Below, piece after piece: positions 1 through 8,479 of a DNA stretch of 64,000 nucleotides (position 1 is the first letter of the stretch; every line of letters starts with the position of its first letter). The stretch spans positions 1 through 64,000 of the forward strand of contig NZ_QOCB01000080.1 of assembly GCF_003318165.1 (NCBI RefSeq). The letters are read 5' to 3'. The notes beneath the pieces are model-generated. The model made no database searches, had not been told where the DNA came from, and worked only from the letters and a program-made list of their open reading frames with translations. The translations under genes and the position numbers were made by a program. The DNA comes from Psychromonas sp. B3M02 (lineage in GTDB: Bacteria > Pseudomonadota > Gammaproteobacteria > Enterobacterales > Psychromonadaceae).

Positions 1-73
1 TATGTGATTAATATAATGTATCTGTAGTACTCTTAATTAACTATAGTCATTAATCATATATGAAGAGGCATTC

Positions 74-1390
74 ATGAAACTAGAAATGATATGTACAGGC
101 GAAGAAGTCTTAGCTGGTCAAATCGTTGATACCAATGCAGCATGGCTGGGTAATCAACTGATGAACCATGGTTTTGAAATGCATCGTCGTACGACAGTGG
201 GTGACCGATTAAAGGATTTAATTGAAGTCTTTGAAGAACGTAGTCAGTACGCAGATATCATTTTAGTGAATGGTGGTCTGGGGCCAACAGCTGATGATCT
301 TTCAGCACAAGCTATGGCGGATGCGATGGGGGTGCCTTTGGTTGAAAATCAACAATGGCTAGATCAACTGCGTATTTGGGGGGCTGAGCGAGGCATTACC
401 TTAACCGCTAGTAACTTGAAACAAGCTTGGTTACCGGAGGGGGCAGTACTCGTTGATAATCCAGTGGGCAGTGCCTGCGGTTTCCGAGTAAAGCTTAATC
501 GAGCGTGGTTATTTTTTACACCAGGTGTGCCGCATGAATATAAAAAGATGGTGTTAGAGCAATTTCTCCCTTTTGTAAAAGCTGAAGCTGGGCTACAAAG
601 TAAAGTAGAAGTCACCAAGATATTGAGTATCGGAATGGGGGAATCAACAATGGCTGAGCGGTTAGAGAAGCTGTCATGGCCTGCTGGTATCACCCTTGGT
701 TACAGGGCATATATGCCTTACTTAGAATTAAAATTAATCGCCCGTGATGTACCACAAGCACAGCAAACCATGGCTATTGAACAAGCTATGGCTGAATTAG
801 GTGATGCTGTCGTTGCTCGAGATCAAGATACACTTGCTGCAGAGGTTCACCAATTATTACTTACTAAAGAAAGTACCTTAGCAGTAGCTGAATCCTTAAC
901 TGGCGGTGATATTTGTAACCAGTTAGTGACCTTTTCAGGCAGTTCTAACTACCTAAAACAAGGTGTAGTGAGTTATTGTAATGAAGCCAAGATGTCGCTG
1001 TTGAAAGTCTCTGAGCACTGTATTGAGCAAAACACTGAAGTGTCCTTATTATGTGCTGCACAGATGGCGGCTGGTGTGGCCAGCGCAAATACTAAAATCA
1101 GGACAACCGATTTTGCACTGGCAACAACAGGTATTGCAGGGCCAAGTGGTGGCACTGAGCAAAACCCAATTGGTACTGTGGTGATTGCCGTTAAAGCGAA
1201 TCACCAAGTTTATTGTCAAACTATTCGTCTTTCATCACAACGCAGTCGTGCTTATATTCGAGATATTAGCGCAGCCATTGCTTTAGATATGTTACGACGT
1301 GCTATTATTGGTATTTCACCTATTGCCGAATATCACTACATTACTCGTGTTAATTCAGCGGTATACCCAATATCAGAGCTACTGACTTAA
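74..1390 (+). CDS. cinA: CinA-family protein (MoCF-like domain + NMN amidohydrolase domain)
   Basis: Two-domain CinA protein of 438 residues, the usual full length. Residues about 1-170 form the molybdopterin-binding-like (MoCF) domain, seen as TGEEVLAGQIVDTNAAWL near the N-terminus and NGGLGPTADD around residue 66. Residues about 255-415 form the CinA C-terminal (PncC-type) domain, with AVAESLTGG and TGIAGPSGGT motifs. In characterised homologues the C-terminal domain deamidates nicotinamide mononucleotide to recycle pyridine nucleotides, and the N-terminal domain has ADP-ribose pyrophosphatase activity in some members. Cytoplasmic. The ATG is preceded by AAGAGGC at a suitable distance. It reads alone, followed 60 bases later by a small exported protein on the same strand. 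Confidence 0.93.
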   Translation: MKLEMICTGEEVLAGQIVDTNAAWLGNQLMNHGFEMHRRTTVGDRLKDLIEVFEERSQYADIILVNGGLGPTADDLSAQAMADAMGVPLVENQQWLDQLRIWGAERGITLTASNLKQAWLPEGAVLVDNPVGSACGFRVKLNRAWLFFTPGVPHEYKKMVLEQFLPFVKAEAGLQSKVEVTKILSIGMGESTMAERLEKLSWPAGITLGYRAYMPYLELKLIARDVPQAQQTMAIEQAMAELGDAVVARDQDTLAAEVHQLLLTKESTLAVAESLTGGDICNQLVTFSGSSNYLKQGVVSYCNEAKMSLLKVSEHCIEQNTEVSLLCAAQMAAGVASANTKIRTTDFALATTGIAGPSGGTEQNPIGTVVIAVKANHQVYCQTIRLSSQRSRAYIRDISAAIALDMLRRAIIGISPIAEYHYITRVNSAVYPISELLT

Positions 1391-1452
1391 TCGTTAGGCA
1401 TGTCGATTTTTTGAGTGAGTATAGTGTTAGCGCAAACAGGATCAGGAGAGTT

Positions 1453-1782
1453 ATGAAAAAAATACAGGTGTGTTGTGGAGTACTATTAGCTTGTTTTTCT
1501 ATGGCGAGCTCGCTTGCTTTTGCGGATCCTGTTTGGATTGATGTTCGCACGCTATCTGAAAGTTTGCGCAATAACATTCCCGGTGATCTACGTATCTCAC
1601 ATTCGAATATAGTCAGAGAAGTGACAAAATTATACCCAGATAAAAGCACAGAAATTCACCTTTATGATAAAACAGGAGGTCGATCTGATATCGCAATGTC
1701 TGCATTAGAACGAGCTGGGTATGAGTTTGTAACCAACGAGGGCAGTATTGAAGAGGCAAAACAAAAAAGAGGGTTAAATTAA
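1453..1782 (+). CDS. Exported rhodanese-like protein lacking the catalytic cysteine
   Basis: About 109 residues, similar in size to PspE. The start at 1453 is chosen because AGGAGAG (1444-1450) precedes it and because it begins a typical signal peptide (MKKIQVCCGVLLACF, cleavage likely after SLAFA). WIDVRT at the mature N-terminus is the usual rhodanese opening, and IHLYDKTGGRSDIA corresponds to the active-site loop. Rhodaneses carry Cys in this loop (YCxxGxRS in PspE); here that place is Asp, so sulfur transfer through a persulfide is not expected. It may bind an anion or act as a partner protein in the periplasm. The family assignment is good, the function unknown. Confidence 0.8.
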   Translation: MKKIQVCCGVLLACFSMASSLAFADPVWIDVRTLSESLRNNIPGDLRISHSNIVREVTKLYPDKSTEIHLYDKTGGRSDIAMSALERAGYEFVTNEGSIEEAKQKRGLN

Positions 1783-1796
1783 TTATTTAACCTCTT
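1768..1796. terminator. Bidirectional terminator-like hairpin
   Basis: AGAGGGTTAAAT pairs with ATTTAACCTCT with one bulged base, spanning the stop codon of the rhodanese-like gene. A-rich sequence lies on the left and TTAAAA on the right. It sits between two convergent genes, so it could end transcription from both sides. Confidence 0.45.
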
Positions 1797-1825
1797 AAAA
1801 AGCAGGCACTATTTATTTTTAATCT

Positions 1826-2011
1826 TCATCGGACTCTTACGTTTTGTTCAATCTCTATGATTTTTCTATCTATCTCTTGTGCTTCAAAACTTAACTGCGA
1901 GTAACGTTTAATATCACCATTTCTCTGTGCATGCATCGCTTCTTCTAATTTAGCGGAAAGTTGTTTATTAAGTTGTTTTAATGGATCTTTTTTAAATAGA
2001 GAAAACATCAT
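1826..2011 (-). CDS. DUF6435-type small protein
   Basis: A 61-residue protein beginning MMFSLFKKDPLKQLNKQL, then a charged helical stretch rich in Glu, Gln and Lys (likely coiled coil) with the phrase AQRNGDIKRY. The opening FxLFKKDP and the QRNGDI motif are those of the small DUF6435 family found in marine gammaproteobacteria. AAGGA lies four bases before the first ATG and seven before the second, so either Met may start it. No function is known. It stands alone on the minus strand, convergent with the gene to its left. Confidence 0.7.
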   Translation of the reverse strand: MMFSLFKKDPLKQLNKQLSAKLEEAMHAQRNGDIKRYSQLSFEAQEIDRKIIEIEQNVRVR

Positions 2012-2164
2012 TTATTCCTTTCTGTTATTTTACCCATTTCAATACGTTTGGATTGTTTTTTAGGTTCATATTTATATGGTTAAAAATAGAAATAAGTTGC
2101 TTTTGTCAACTAAATTTAATATGGTTGTATTTATCAACCACTTTTAATTAATAATAAGCAAAAT

Positions 2165-2659
2165 ATGCCATTAGAACTACAAAATCAAAATGAACAGGCG
2201 AAATTAATCGCTCCTAAAACACCATTGAGCTATAAAGTGTTTGTTATACTCTGCTTGTTGGGATTTTTTGCCGGTACCTTAACCGCGATCATGACTTATA
2301 TGAACTTAGGTTATACAGAGCATTTTGCTATGGATTGGTTTAGTTCTTTTTTGGCTTCTTTATTGGTTATTCCGGTAGGGTTATTCGTTATGGCATTAAT
2401 AACGAAATTAATTAACCGAAAATATCCACATTTAAGTGAATTAAAGCGTAATTTAGTCACTGGTACCATTATGGCCTTTACCATGGAGGCGGTAATGTCA
2501 TTTAGTACTGCGATAAATAATATTGGTCTAGCGGACTTAGGGGATTTTTACCAAGGTTGGTTAGCGGGGTATTTAGGGGCGTTACCAGTCGGCTTGGCAA
2601 TTATGGTCGTTATGTCATTAATCATTAAGCCTAAAATAGAAGCATTTATTAGAAGTTAG
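2165..2659 (+). CDS. Membrane protein with two DUF2798-like repeats
   Basis: A 164-residue inner-membrane protein. It has four predicted transmembrane helices in two similar halves (about 22-82 and 95-155). Each half shows a hydrophobic helix, then a short polar loop with an aromatic-acidic turn (AMDWFSSFLASLL, DFYQGWLAGYLGALP) and a second helix with P-V-G-L. That pattern matches the DUF2798 family, usually single-copy in about 80 residues, so this is an internal duplication or the two-domain form. No function is known. The upstream sequence is very AT-rich and I see no strong Shine-Dalgarno sequence. Confidence 0.7.
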   Translation: MPLELQNQNEQAKLIAPKTPLSYKVFVILCLLGFFAGTLTAIMTYMNLGYTEHFAMDWFSSFLASLLVIPVGLFVMALITKLINRKYPHLSELKRNLVTGTIMAFTMEAVMSFSTAINNIGLADLGDFYQGWLAGYLGALPVGLAIMVVMSLIIKPKIEAFIRS

Positions 2660-2833
2660 TAATGCTAATTGTCATTATACCCATTATACTAAGGCGGCGT
2701 TTTTTGGCTGTTTTTTATTAATTTTCAATTGTTTATATGTTGCGAATACACTAAACAAATTAAGGATTGTTGTTTGGCTGTAAGTTTTGTAGCAGAAACA
2801 AACATTTAAGAATTAACCTCTTTCGTCAATGCC

Positions 2834-2912
2834 CGGTAGACGACTATCGAAATTAATCTTCAAAAGGCGCAATTTATGCGTTGAGATAAACCAATTTTGC
2901 TACGTAAATTGG
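2834..2912 (+). promoter_or_regulatory. Structured leader of the SMR gene (guanidine-II-like hairpin?)
   Basis: Three hairpins lie in the 120 bases before the SMR start. 2834-2849 is CGGTAG-ACGA-CTATCG, a six-pair stem closed by an ACGA tetraloop. 2869-2881 is roughly CGCA-ATTTA-TGCG. 2891-2912 is CCAATTT / AAATTGG around an eight-base loop containing ACG. Guanidine-II (mini-ykkC) riboswitches are two short hairpins with ACGR loops and often precede SMR genes. Only the first hairpin fits here, so this is a suggestion, not an assignment. Confidence 0.25.
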
Positions 2913-2953
2913 ACTATTTATGGTGATCGGCATGACACAATATTGGAGTACAA

Positions 2954-3283
2954 ATGGGTTATTGGTATTTAGCTATTGCGATCATATCTGAGGTGATAGG
3001 CACGCTAGCGTTAAAAGCGTCAGATGGTTTTAGTCACTGGGTTTATAGTAGTGTTTGTGTCATTGCCTATGTGATTACCTTTTATTTTTTATCGCTTGTG
3101 TTAAAAACTGTGCCGATTGGTATTGCTTATGCCATTTGGGCTGGTATGGGAATCGTTTTGGTGGCGGCTTTTGGTGCGCTTGTTTATAAACAGGTGCCAG
3201 ACCTTGCGGCTATTATCGGCATAATTTTCATTATTATTGGTGTGATTATTTTGAATGTTTTTTCTAATACCTCCGGTCATTAA
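2954..3283 (+). CDS. SMR-family multidrug exporter (EmrE/QacE type)
   Basis: A 109-residue four-helix small multidrug resistance protein of the inner membrane. The essential Glu of helix 1 is present in AIAIISEVIGTLALK (residue 13), and the helix 3 signature GIAYAIWAGMGIVLVA matches the quaternary-ammonium (Qac/EmrE) branch rather than the guanidinium exporter (Gdx/SugE) branch. Such proteins act as dual-topology homodimers that exchange protons for lipophilic cations. TTGGAG lies five bases before the ATG. The gene is preceded by a leader with several hairpins and followed by a small NrtS-like gene. Confidence 0.92.
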   Translation: MGYWYLAIAIISEVIGTLALKASDGFSHWVYSSVCVIAYVITFYFLSLVLKTVPIGIAYAIWAGMGIVLVAAFGALVYKQVPDLAAIIGIIFIIIGVIILNVFSNTSGH

Positions 3284-3375
3284 TCATTAGCTCAACTAAT
3301 TTTATTTGTTGATAACAAAGGATAGCTACTGGAGCTATTAAAATAGTTAACCACACCTTTAGGGACATGACTTAT

Positions 3376-3609
3376 ATGAAAACATCGCCTGGCTTTTTTG
3401 AACTGGCTTGCAGTCGCAAGATTATTATTCCTGCTTTAAAAGTATCATTATTGGTTGGCACTCTGCTGGCGGTTATTAATCACAGTAGTGCCATAATGCA
3501 AATGGATTTTGATAGCCAACGTCTATTTCAAATCATATTAACTTACTGTGTCCCTTATTGTGTTTCTACTTACTCAGCAGTCAAAGCAATTCAACAACGA
3601 GAAAAGTAG
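3376..3609 (+). CDS. nrtS: NrtS-family small membrane protein
   Basis: About 77 residues. The ATG at 3376 has GGGA ten bases upstream; the alternative ATG at 3367 sits directly against that sequence. The pattern ALKVSLLVGTLLAVINHSSAI, then a second helix ending LTYCVPYCVSTYSAV, matches the NrtS family, where two such subunits were described as a nitrate/nitrite transporter in cyanobacteria. Two membrane helices are expected. Nothing else in the neighbourhood handles nitrate, so the substrate here is inferred from family only. Confidence 0.75.
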   Translation: MKTSPGFFELACSRKIIIPALKVSLLVGTLLAVINHSSAIMQMDFDSQRLFQIILTYCVPYCVSTYSAVKAIQQREK

Positions 3610-3650
3610 GGTAAAAGACTTGATGCTAAATAATAAAGACTAAGTAGCTC

Positions 3651-4151
3651 ATGCAACGATTTGAATTGTGCAATGCAAAACACTGTGCTCAGGAGCTGTT
3701 AGCACTTGGGCAAATTAATATGAAAATGTGGTATCTCTTTAGCTGGTTAGTAGAGCATGGCGAATTACGCCATGGCACGCAAGCCGAAGTGGTAAAGCTA
3801 TATGTCAATGAGCAGTTAGTCGCCTATAGCCTATTAGAGAATTATGAAGCTTGTGATGACAAGGTGAAGTGCTTTGAAGGTGAAGTCTATCAAGACCTCG
3901 GTGTATTACATTTTGTCACATTGCCCGAGCATCGTAATAAAGGTTATGCCAGCCTATTAGCGAAACAGATCTATCAGCAGGTGATTATACCGCTACTAGC
4001 TCGTTACCAAGACGTTAATGCCTATATTGTGGCTACTGAAAGGGCGGTACCATTAATTCAACGTGCAGGTATTGAGCCACGTTATTTGGTGACTCAGTTT
4101 TATTCTGATCAGACTTTCCATGAGAAGGTGATTCAACAAATAAATTATTGA
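3651..4151 (+). CDS. GNAT-family N-acetyltransferase
   Basis: A 166-residue cytoplasmic protein. Residues about 90-115 carry the acetyl-CoA binding motif A of the GNAT fold, LHFVTLPEHRNKGYASLLA, where the R/Q-x-x-G-x-G/A signature appears as RNKGYA. The N-terminal third (MKMWYLFSWLVEHG) is not shared with a characterised enzyme I recognise, so the acceptor substrate is unknown. Its end is followed by a strong hairpin shared with the convergent aap operon. Confidence 0.75.
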   Translation: MQRFELCNAKHCAQELLALGQINMKMWYLFSWLVEHGELRHGTQAEVVKLYVNEQLVAYSLLENYEACDDKVKCFEGEVYQDLGVLHFVTLPEHRNKGYASLLAKQIYQQVIIPLLARYQDVNAYIVATERAVPLIQRAGIEPRYLVTQFYSDQTFHEKVIQQINY

Positions 4152-4166
4152 TTATCAGGTACAAAA

Positions 4167-4189
4167 AAAGGGCTAATCATTAGCCCTTT
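4167..4189. terminator. Bidirectional rho-independent terminator
   Basis: GGGCTAA (4170-4176) pairs with TTAGCCC (4180-4186) around a three-base loop, extended by AAA/TTT on both sides. The A tract to the left and TTTG to the right let it act for the acetyltransferase gene (plus) and for aapP (minus). Confidence 0.8.
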
Positions 4190-4216
4190 GTTATTGGTAA
4201 ATACTGATTCATTTCT

Positions 4217-4963
4217 CTAGTGAGATAAAATCTGCTCTAGGAATAGTTTCAGACGATCTGATTGTGGGTTATCAAAGAATTCATTTGGTTCGTTTTCTTC
4301 AATAACTTGCCCTGCATCCATGAATACCACTCGGTCGGCTACTTTTTTCGCAAAGCCCATTTCATGTGTTACACAAATCATAGTAATACCTTCGTCAGCT
4401 AGCTCAACCATTACATCTAATACTTCCGATACCATTTCTGGATCCAGTGCAGACGTTGGTTCGTCAAATAACATAATTTCAGGGTTAATACATAAACAAC
4501 GTGCAATCGCTACACGTTGTTGTTGACCACCTGAAAGTTGGTTAGGGTACTTATGTGCTTGCTCGGCAATTTTAACTCGCTCCAAGTAATACATCGCCGT
4601 TTCAATGGCTTCCTTACGTGGCTTTTTATGTACCCAAGTTGGTGCTATCAACAGGTTTTCTAATACAGACAAGTGTGGGAAAAGGTTAAAGTGTTGGAAT
4701 ACCATACCCACTTGAGAGCGAATATGACGGACTACTTTCACATCTTCAATTAACTCAGTACCATTGATGTTGATACTGCCTTCTTGAAACTTTTCAAGGT
4801 GATTTAAACAGCGTATTGTTGTTGATTTACCTGAACCCGATGGGCCACAGATAACCACTTTTTCGCCTTTTTTAATGTTTAAGTTTACATCTTTTAGTAC
4901 ATGGAAATCACCATACCACTTATTGACGTCCTTCATTGTAATCATAACTTCTTGGTCAGACAT
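4217..4963 (-). CDS. aapP: General L-amino acid ABC transporter, ATP-binding subunit
   Basis: A 248-residue ABC ATPase of the polar amino acid (GlnQ/GltL/AapP) group. Walker A is GPSGSGKST (about 40-48), the signature LSGGQQQR (about 143-150), Walker B IMLFDEP, and the switch His lies in VTHEMGF. It energises the AapQ-AapM permease at the inner membrane. The start has AAGGAAA upstream and follows aapM by 12 bases. It is the last gene of aapJQMP and is followed by the shared terminator at 4167-4189. Confidence 0.93.
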   Translation of the reverse strand: MSDQEVMITMKDVNKWYGDFHVLKDVNLNIKKGEKVVICGPSGSGKSTTIRCLNHLEKFQEGSININGTELIEDVKVVRHIRSQVGMVFQHFNLFPHLSVLENLLIAPTWVHKKPRKEAIETAMYYLERVKIAEQAHKYPNQLSGGQQQRVAIARCLCINPEIMLFDEPTSALDPEMVSEVLDVMVELADEGITMICVTHEMGFAKKVADRVVFMDAGQVIEENEPNEFFDNPQSDRLKLFLEQILSH

Positions 4964-4975
4964 GACGTTTCCTTT

Positions 4976-6055
4976 TTAATGCTCGGTGTTAAATTTGCGT
5001 TCAATCGATTTTGAGTATTGTGACATTGAAAAACAGCATACCCAGTAAATAAGCGTTACAAATACGTAACCTTCTACTTCGTAGCCTAGCCAATTGGTAT
5101 CACTGTTGGTCAGTGTCACCATTGCTAAAATGTCGAATAAACCGATAATTAAAACTAGTGTTGTATCTTTGAATAGAGAGATAAACGAACCCACTAGGTT
5201 AGGGATTGATATTTTTAAAGCCTGTGGAAGAATGATTAAAATCATACCTTGCCAATAAGTTAAGCCTAATGCTTCACTTGCTTCATATTGACCTTTAGGT
5301 ATCGCTTGTAAGCCACCTCGTATTACCTCAGCAATGTACGCTGCTTGGAATAGAGTAATACCAATCAATGCACGTAGTAACTTATTAAATTCAATGCCAT
5401 CATGGAAAAATAAAGGTAATAAAACCGATGCCATGAACAGTATTGTAATAAGCGGTACACCACGTACAAATTCAATGAATCCAATACACAGCGTTCTTAA
5501 AATCGGCATGTTAGATTGACGACCTAATGCCAATACTACACCAATTGGGAAGGAAGCAACGATGCCTACTGCCGCAACTAAAATGGTCAGCATTAAGCCA
5601 CCCCATTTTTCAGTTTCAACCACTTCTAAACCAAACCATCCACCACTGATTAATACAAAACAGATAATTGGGAAAAGAATGATAGTCGCAATTTTAAGTT
5701 TAACGCTGCCAATGTATTTGAAACCAAAAATCAGTACAAGGCTTAAAATACCGACTAGGTTAGGGCGCCAATGCAATGCTTCAGGGTAAAATCCATACAT
5801 AAATTGGTCGAATTTCTCGACAATAAATATCCAGCGAGCACCGCTGTTCACTACTTCATCTTTTGAGCCGGTCCATGTTGCATCAAAGATCATCCAATTT
5901 AATAATGGTGGAATAATCGCGTACAGAATGTATAAACCTGCAAGGGTTAATAGTGTATTTTTTACATCTGGAAAAAGATTTTCTCTTAACCAAAAAACAA
6001 CGCCTTTATTGGTCGTTGGAGCCGGTTTGGCTTCTTTCATTGTATAAGTTGCCAT
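4976..6055 (-). CDS. aapM: General L-amino acid ABC transporter, permease AapM
   Basis: A 359-residue inner-membrane permease with a HisM/GlnP-type fold. The N-terminal cytoplasmic arm is followed by a hydrophobic helix (VKNTLLTLAGLYILYAII), the usual AapM layout. The C-terminal half has the binding-protein-dependent permease signature AAYIAEVIRGGLQAIPKGQYEASEALG, split here over about residues 237-263, which contacts the ATPase. It pairs with AapQ, whose stop lies one base upstream of this start, indicating translational coupling. Confidence 0.92.
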   Translation of the reverse strand: MATYTMKEAKPAPTTNKGVVFWLRENLFPDVKNTLLTLAGLYILYAIIPPLLNWMIFDATWTGSKDEVVNSGARWIFIVEKFDQFMYGFYPEALHWRPNLVGILSLVLIFGFKYIGSVKLKIATIILFPIICFVLISGGWFGLEVVETEKWGGLMLTILVAAVGIVASFPIGVVLALGRQSNMPILRTLCIGFIEFVRGVPLITILFMASVLLPLFFHDGIEFNKLLRALIGITLFQAAYIAEVIRGGLQAIPKGQYEASEALGLTYWQGMILIILPQALKISIPNLVGSFISLFKDTTLVLIIGLFDILAMVTLTNSDTNWLGYEVEGYVFVTLIYWVCCFSMSQYSKSIERKFNTEH

Positions 6056-6056
6056 C

Positions 6057-7241
6057 TTAACGTCCTTTTATAGCCATTTTGGCATTAACCCAGTTCAACA
6101 ACAGTGAGATTAGAATACTGATGGTGAGGTAAACAGCCATGGTCATGAGAATAATCTCAATTGCTTGACCTACTTGGTTTAAGGTTGTGCCTGAGAATAA
6201 TGTTACTAGTTCAGGGTAACCAATCGCCGTTGCTAAAGATGAGTTTTTAGTTAAATTTAAAAACTGATTAATAACAGGTGGGATAATGACGCGTAACGCT
6301 TGTGGTAAAACAACTTTAGTTAAAATCACATAGTCTTTAAGACCTAATGACTTAGCTGCTTCTTTTTGTCCTTTAGGTACGGCTTCTATACCTGCACGTA
6401 CAGCTTCTGCGATATAAGTTGCAGTATAAATACTTAGTGCAAATAGTAGTGCTAGTAACTCTGGAATGATGGTTAAACCACCTCTAAAGTTAAAGCCTTT
6501 TAGTTCAGGGTAAATCGCTGTAATTGGTTGACCAACAATAAAGTATACCAACGTTGGTGCTAAGATTAGGATCGCTAGTGATACTTTGAAAATTGGAAAC
6601 TCTTCACCCGTATCGTCATGACGTTTACGAGACCAACGAGTTAAGTAAATGACTGCCGCAACTGCCAATACAAAAGCAATAACTACTGCACTACTGCCGC
6701 TTTGAAAAATTGGTTCAGGTAATAATAAACCACGGTTATTTAAGAATACGCTGTCTAAATAAGCGAAACTTTGGCGTGGACCTGGTAATGCTGCAAGTAC
6801 AACGTTGTACCAGAATAAAATTTGTAACAAAATTGGGATATTACGGAATGTCTCAATATATACAAGTGCAAGTTTTGAAACCAAAAAGTTACTTGATAAA
6901 CGAGCAACACCTAATAATAAGCCAATAATCGAAGCGAAAATAATCCCTAATACCGACACAAGAATGGTATTTAATAAGCCAACAATAAATACATCCATAA
7001 AAGTAGATGTACCATCATCGTAAGGGATAAGTGTTTGACTAATGCCGAAGCCGGCAGTGTTGTCTAAAAATGAGAAACCAGTGGTAATACCACGGCTTTC
7101 GATATTTTCGAACATGTTATTTGCAAAATAAAATGCAAAGAACACAACGAGTGCTAAAGCGAGAACTTGGAAGAATATTGCGCGGTGCTGAGGATTGTTT
7201 AACAATCCTTTGCCGTCTACTGGGAGCTGTTTGTCTGTCAT
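6057..7241 (-). CDS. aapQ: General L-amino acid ABC transporter, permease AapQ
   Basis: A 394-residue inner-membrane permease. It has the conserved coupling loop TYIAEAVRAGIEAVPKGQ followed by EAAKSLGL, with multiple hydrophobic helices before and after. AapQ proteins are longer than most permeases of the family because of an extra periplasmic segment after the first helix; here that is about residues 45-85 (GITTGFSFLDNTAGFGIS). It is separated from aapJ by an intercistronic hairpin, so its expression may be lower than that of the binding protein. Confidence 0.92.
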   Translation of the reverse strand: MTDKQLPVDGKGLLNNPQHRAIFFQVLALALVVFFAFYFANNMFENIESRGITTGFSFLDNTAGFGISQTLIPYDDGTSTFMDVFIVGLLNTILVSVLGIIFASIIGLLLGVARLSSNFLVSKLALVYIETFRNIPILLQILFWYNVVLAALPGPRQSFAYLDSVFLNNRGLLLPEPIFQSGSSAVVIAFVLAVAAVIYLTRWSRKRHDDTGEEFPIFKVSLAILILAPTLVYFIVGQPITAIYPELKGFNFRGGLTIIPELLALLFALSIYTATYIAEAVRAGIEAVPKGQKEAAKSLGLKDYVILTKVVLPQALRVIIPPVINQFLNLTKNSSLATAIGYPELVTLFSGTTLNQVGQAIEIILMTMAVYLTISILISLLLNWVNAKMAIKGR

Positions 7242-7264
7242 AATGTGCCTTTTAATCAGCTAGG

Positions 7265-7288
7265 AAAAAGGGGAAGTAAAACTTCCCC
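7265..7288 (-). terminator. Intercistronic attenuating terminator between aapJ and aapQ
   Basis: Read on the minus strand, GGGGAAGT pairs with ACTTCCCC around TTT and is followed directly by TTTTT. It lies just after the aapJ stop and before aapQ. Such partial terminators commonly let the periplasmic binding protein be made in excess over the membrane subunits. Confidence 0.75.
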
Positions 7289-7304
7289 TAGAGACTGGTT
7301 AAAA

Positions 7305-8321
7305 TTAACGGATTGGCATTGGGTACATGATACCGCCATCATTCCATAGTTTGTTTAAACTACGGTCAATTTTGATTGGTGAATCTTTACCTACGTTTAA
7401 GTCGTATGATTCAGCGTAGTTACCAACTTGTTTAACAATTTGGTAAGCCCAATCATTTTTAAGGCCTAGATCTTCACCTGTTTTACCTGAAGAACCTAAT
7501 AGACGTTTAACTCCTGGGTTAGCTGATGATTTTAGCATTTCATCTACATTAGTTGATGATACACCTAGCTCTTCAGCTTCAATTGTTGCAAACATAGTCC
7601 AACGAATAACATTAAACCAAGCATCATCACCTTGACGAACTACAGGGCCTAGTGGTTCCTTAGAGATAGTTTCTGGTAATAAAATTGCTGATGTTGGATC
7701 GTCAAGTTTAATACGTAAACCAGCTAATTGAGAACGGTCAGATGTTACTGCGTCACAACGGCCTTTTTTGAAACCATCGATTGTTTGACCTGATGTATCA
7801 TAAGTAACGGCTTTATATTCCATGCCATTAGCTTTGAAGTAATCTGTTAAGTTAAGCTCTGTTGTTGTACCCGCTTGAATACAGAATGTTGCACCATCAA
7901 GCTCTTTAGCAGACGATACACCTAAGCTTTTACTTACTAAGAAACCTTGACCATCGTAGTAGTTAACACCAGCAAAGTTTAAACCTAGAGAAGCATCACG
8001 TGTAGCAGTCCAAGTGGTTGCACGGGCTAGTACATCAACTTCACCACTTTGTAATGCAGTAAAACGCTCTTTAGCCGTTAATGGGAAGTATTTCACTTTA
8101 CTTGCATCGCCTAACACTGCACTTGCTACTGATTTACAGAAATCTACATCTAGACCTTTCCATTCACCGTTAGAGTCAGCAGCTGAGAAACCTGGGATAC
8201 CTGTAGAAACTCCACATTTTAGTACATCTTCTTTGATAACGTCTTCTAATGTACCTGCGTGAGATAAAGTAGGGACTGCCGCTGTTAGACCAAGTAATAA
8301 AGCTAGTTTTGTTACTTTCAT
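7305..8321 (-). CDS. aapJ: General L-amino acid ABC transporter, periplasmic binding protein
   Basis: About 338 residues. The open frame extends further upstream, but the start at 8321 is chosen because AAGGAAAA precedes it and it opens a clear signal peptide (MKVTKLALLLGLTAAVPTLSHA). The mature protein has the family-3 solute-binding fold: DVLKCGVSTGIPGFSA, then GLDVDFCKSVASAV, then FTALQSGEVDVL. It delivers a broad range of L-amino acids to AapQMP. The upstream in-frame region overlaps the duplicated sigma-54 promoters, which supports the shorter protein. Confidence 0.93.
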   Translation of the reverse strand: MKVTKLALLLGLTAAVPTLSHAGTLEDVIKEDVLKCGVSTGIPGFSAADSNGEWKGLDVDFCKSVASAVLGDASKVKYFPLTAKERFTALQSGEVDVLARATTWTATRDASLGLNFAGVNYYDGQGFLVSKSLGVSSAKELDGATFCIQAGTTTELNLTDYFKANGMEYKAVTYDTSGQTIDGFKKGRCDAVTSDRSQLAGLRIKLDDPTSAILLPETISKEPLGPVVRQGDDAWFNVIRWTMFATIEAEELGVSSTNVDEMLKSSANPGVKRLLGSSGKTGEDLGLKNDWAYQIVKQVGNYAESYDLNVGKDSPIKIDRSLNKLWNDGGIMYPMPIR

Positions 8322-8410
8322 CGTATTTTCCTTATGGCTTAAAATTATTGATAAATCACTATGAATATAGATAACGTGGTTTAGAACGATACTCATATAA
8401 AAATAATTAT

Positions 8411-8426
8411 GGCAAGTTCCATGCCA
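8411..8426 (-). promoter_or_regulatory. Sigma-54 (RpoN) promoter of aapJ, proximal copy
   Basis: On the minus strand TGGCATG-GAAC-TTGCC. The GG of the -24 element and GC of the -12 element are separated by exactly ten bases, the invariant sigma-54 spacing (consensus TGGCACG-N4-TTGCW). Transcription would start near 8400, about 80 bases before the aapJ ATG. Nitrogen (NtrC) control of amino acid uptake is the natural reading. Confidence 0.7.
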
Positions 8427-8463
8427 TTTCATATTTAGAACAATATCCATATAAATACATAAG

Positions 8464-8479
8464 AGCAATTTGCATGCCA
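8464..8479 (-). promoter_or_regulatory. Sigma-54 (RpoN) promoter of aapJ, distal copy
   Basis: On the minus strand TGGCATG-CAAA-TTGCT, again with ten bases between GG and GC and a full match to TTGCW. It is the 53-base-upstream duplicate of the proximal promoter. Confidence 0.65.
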
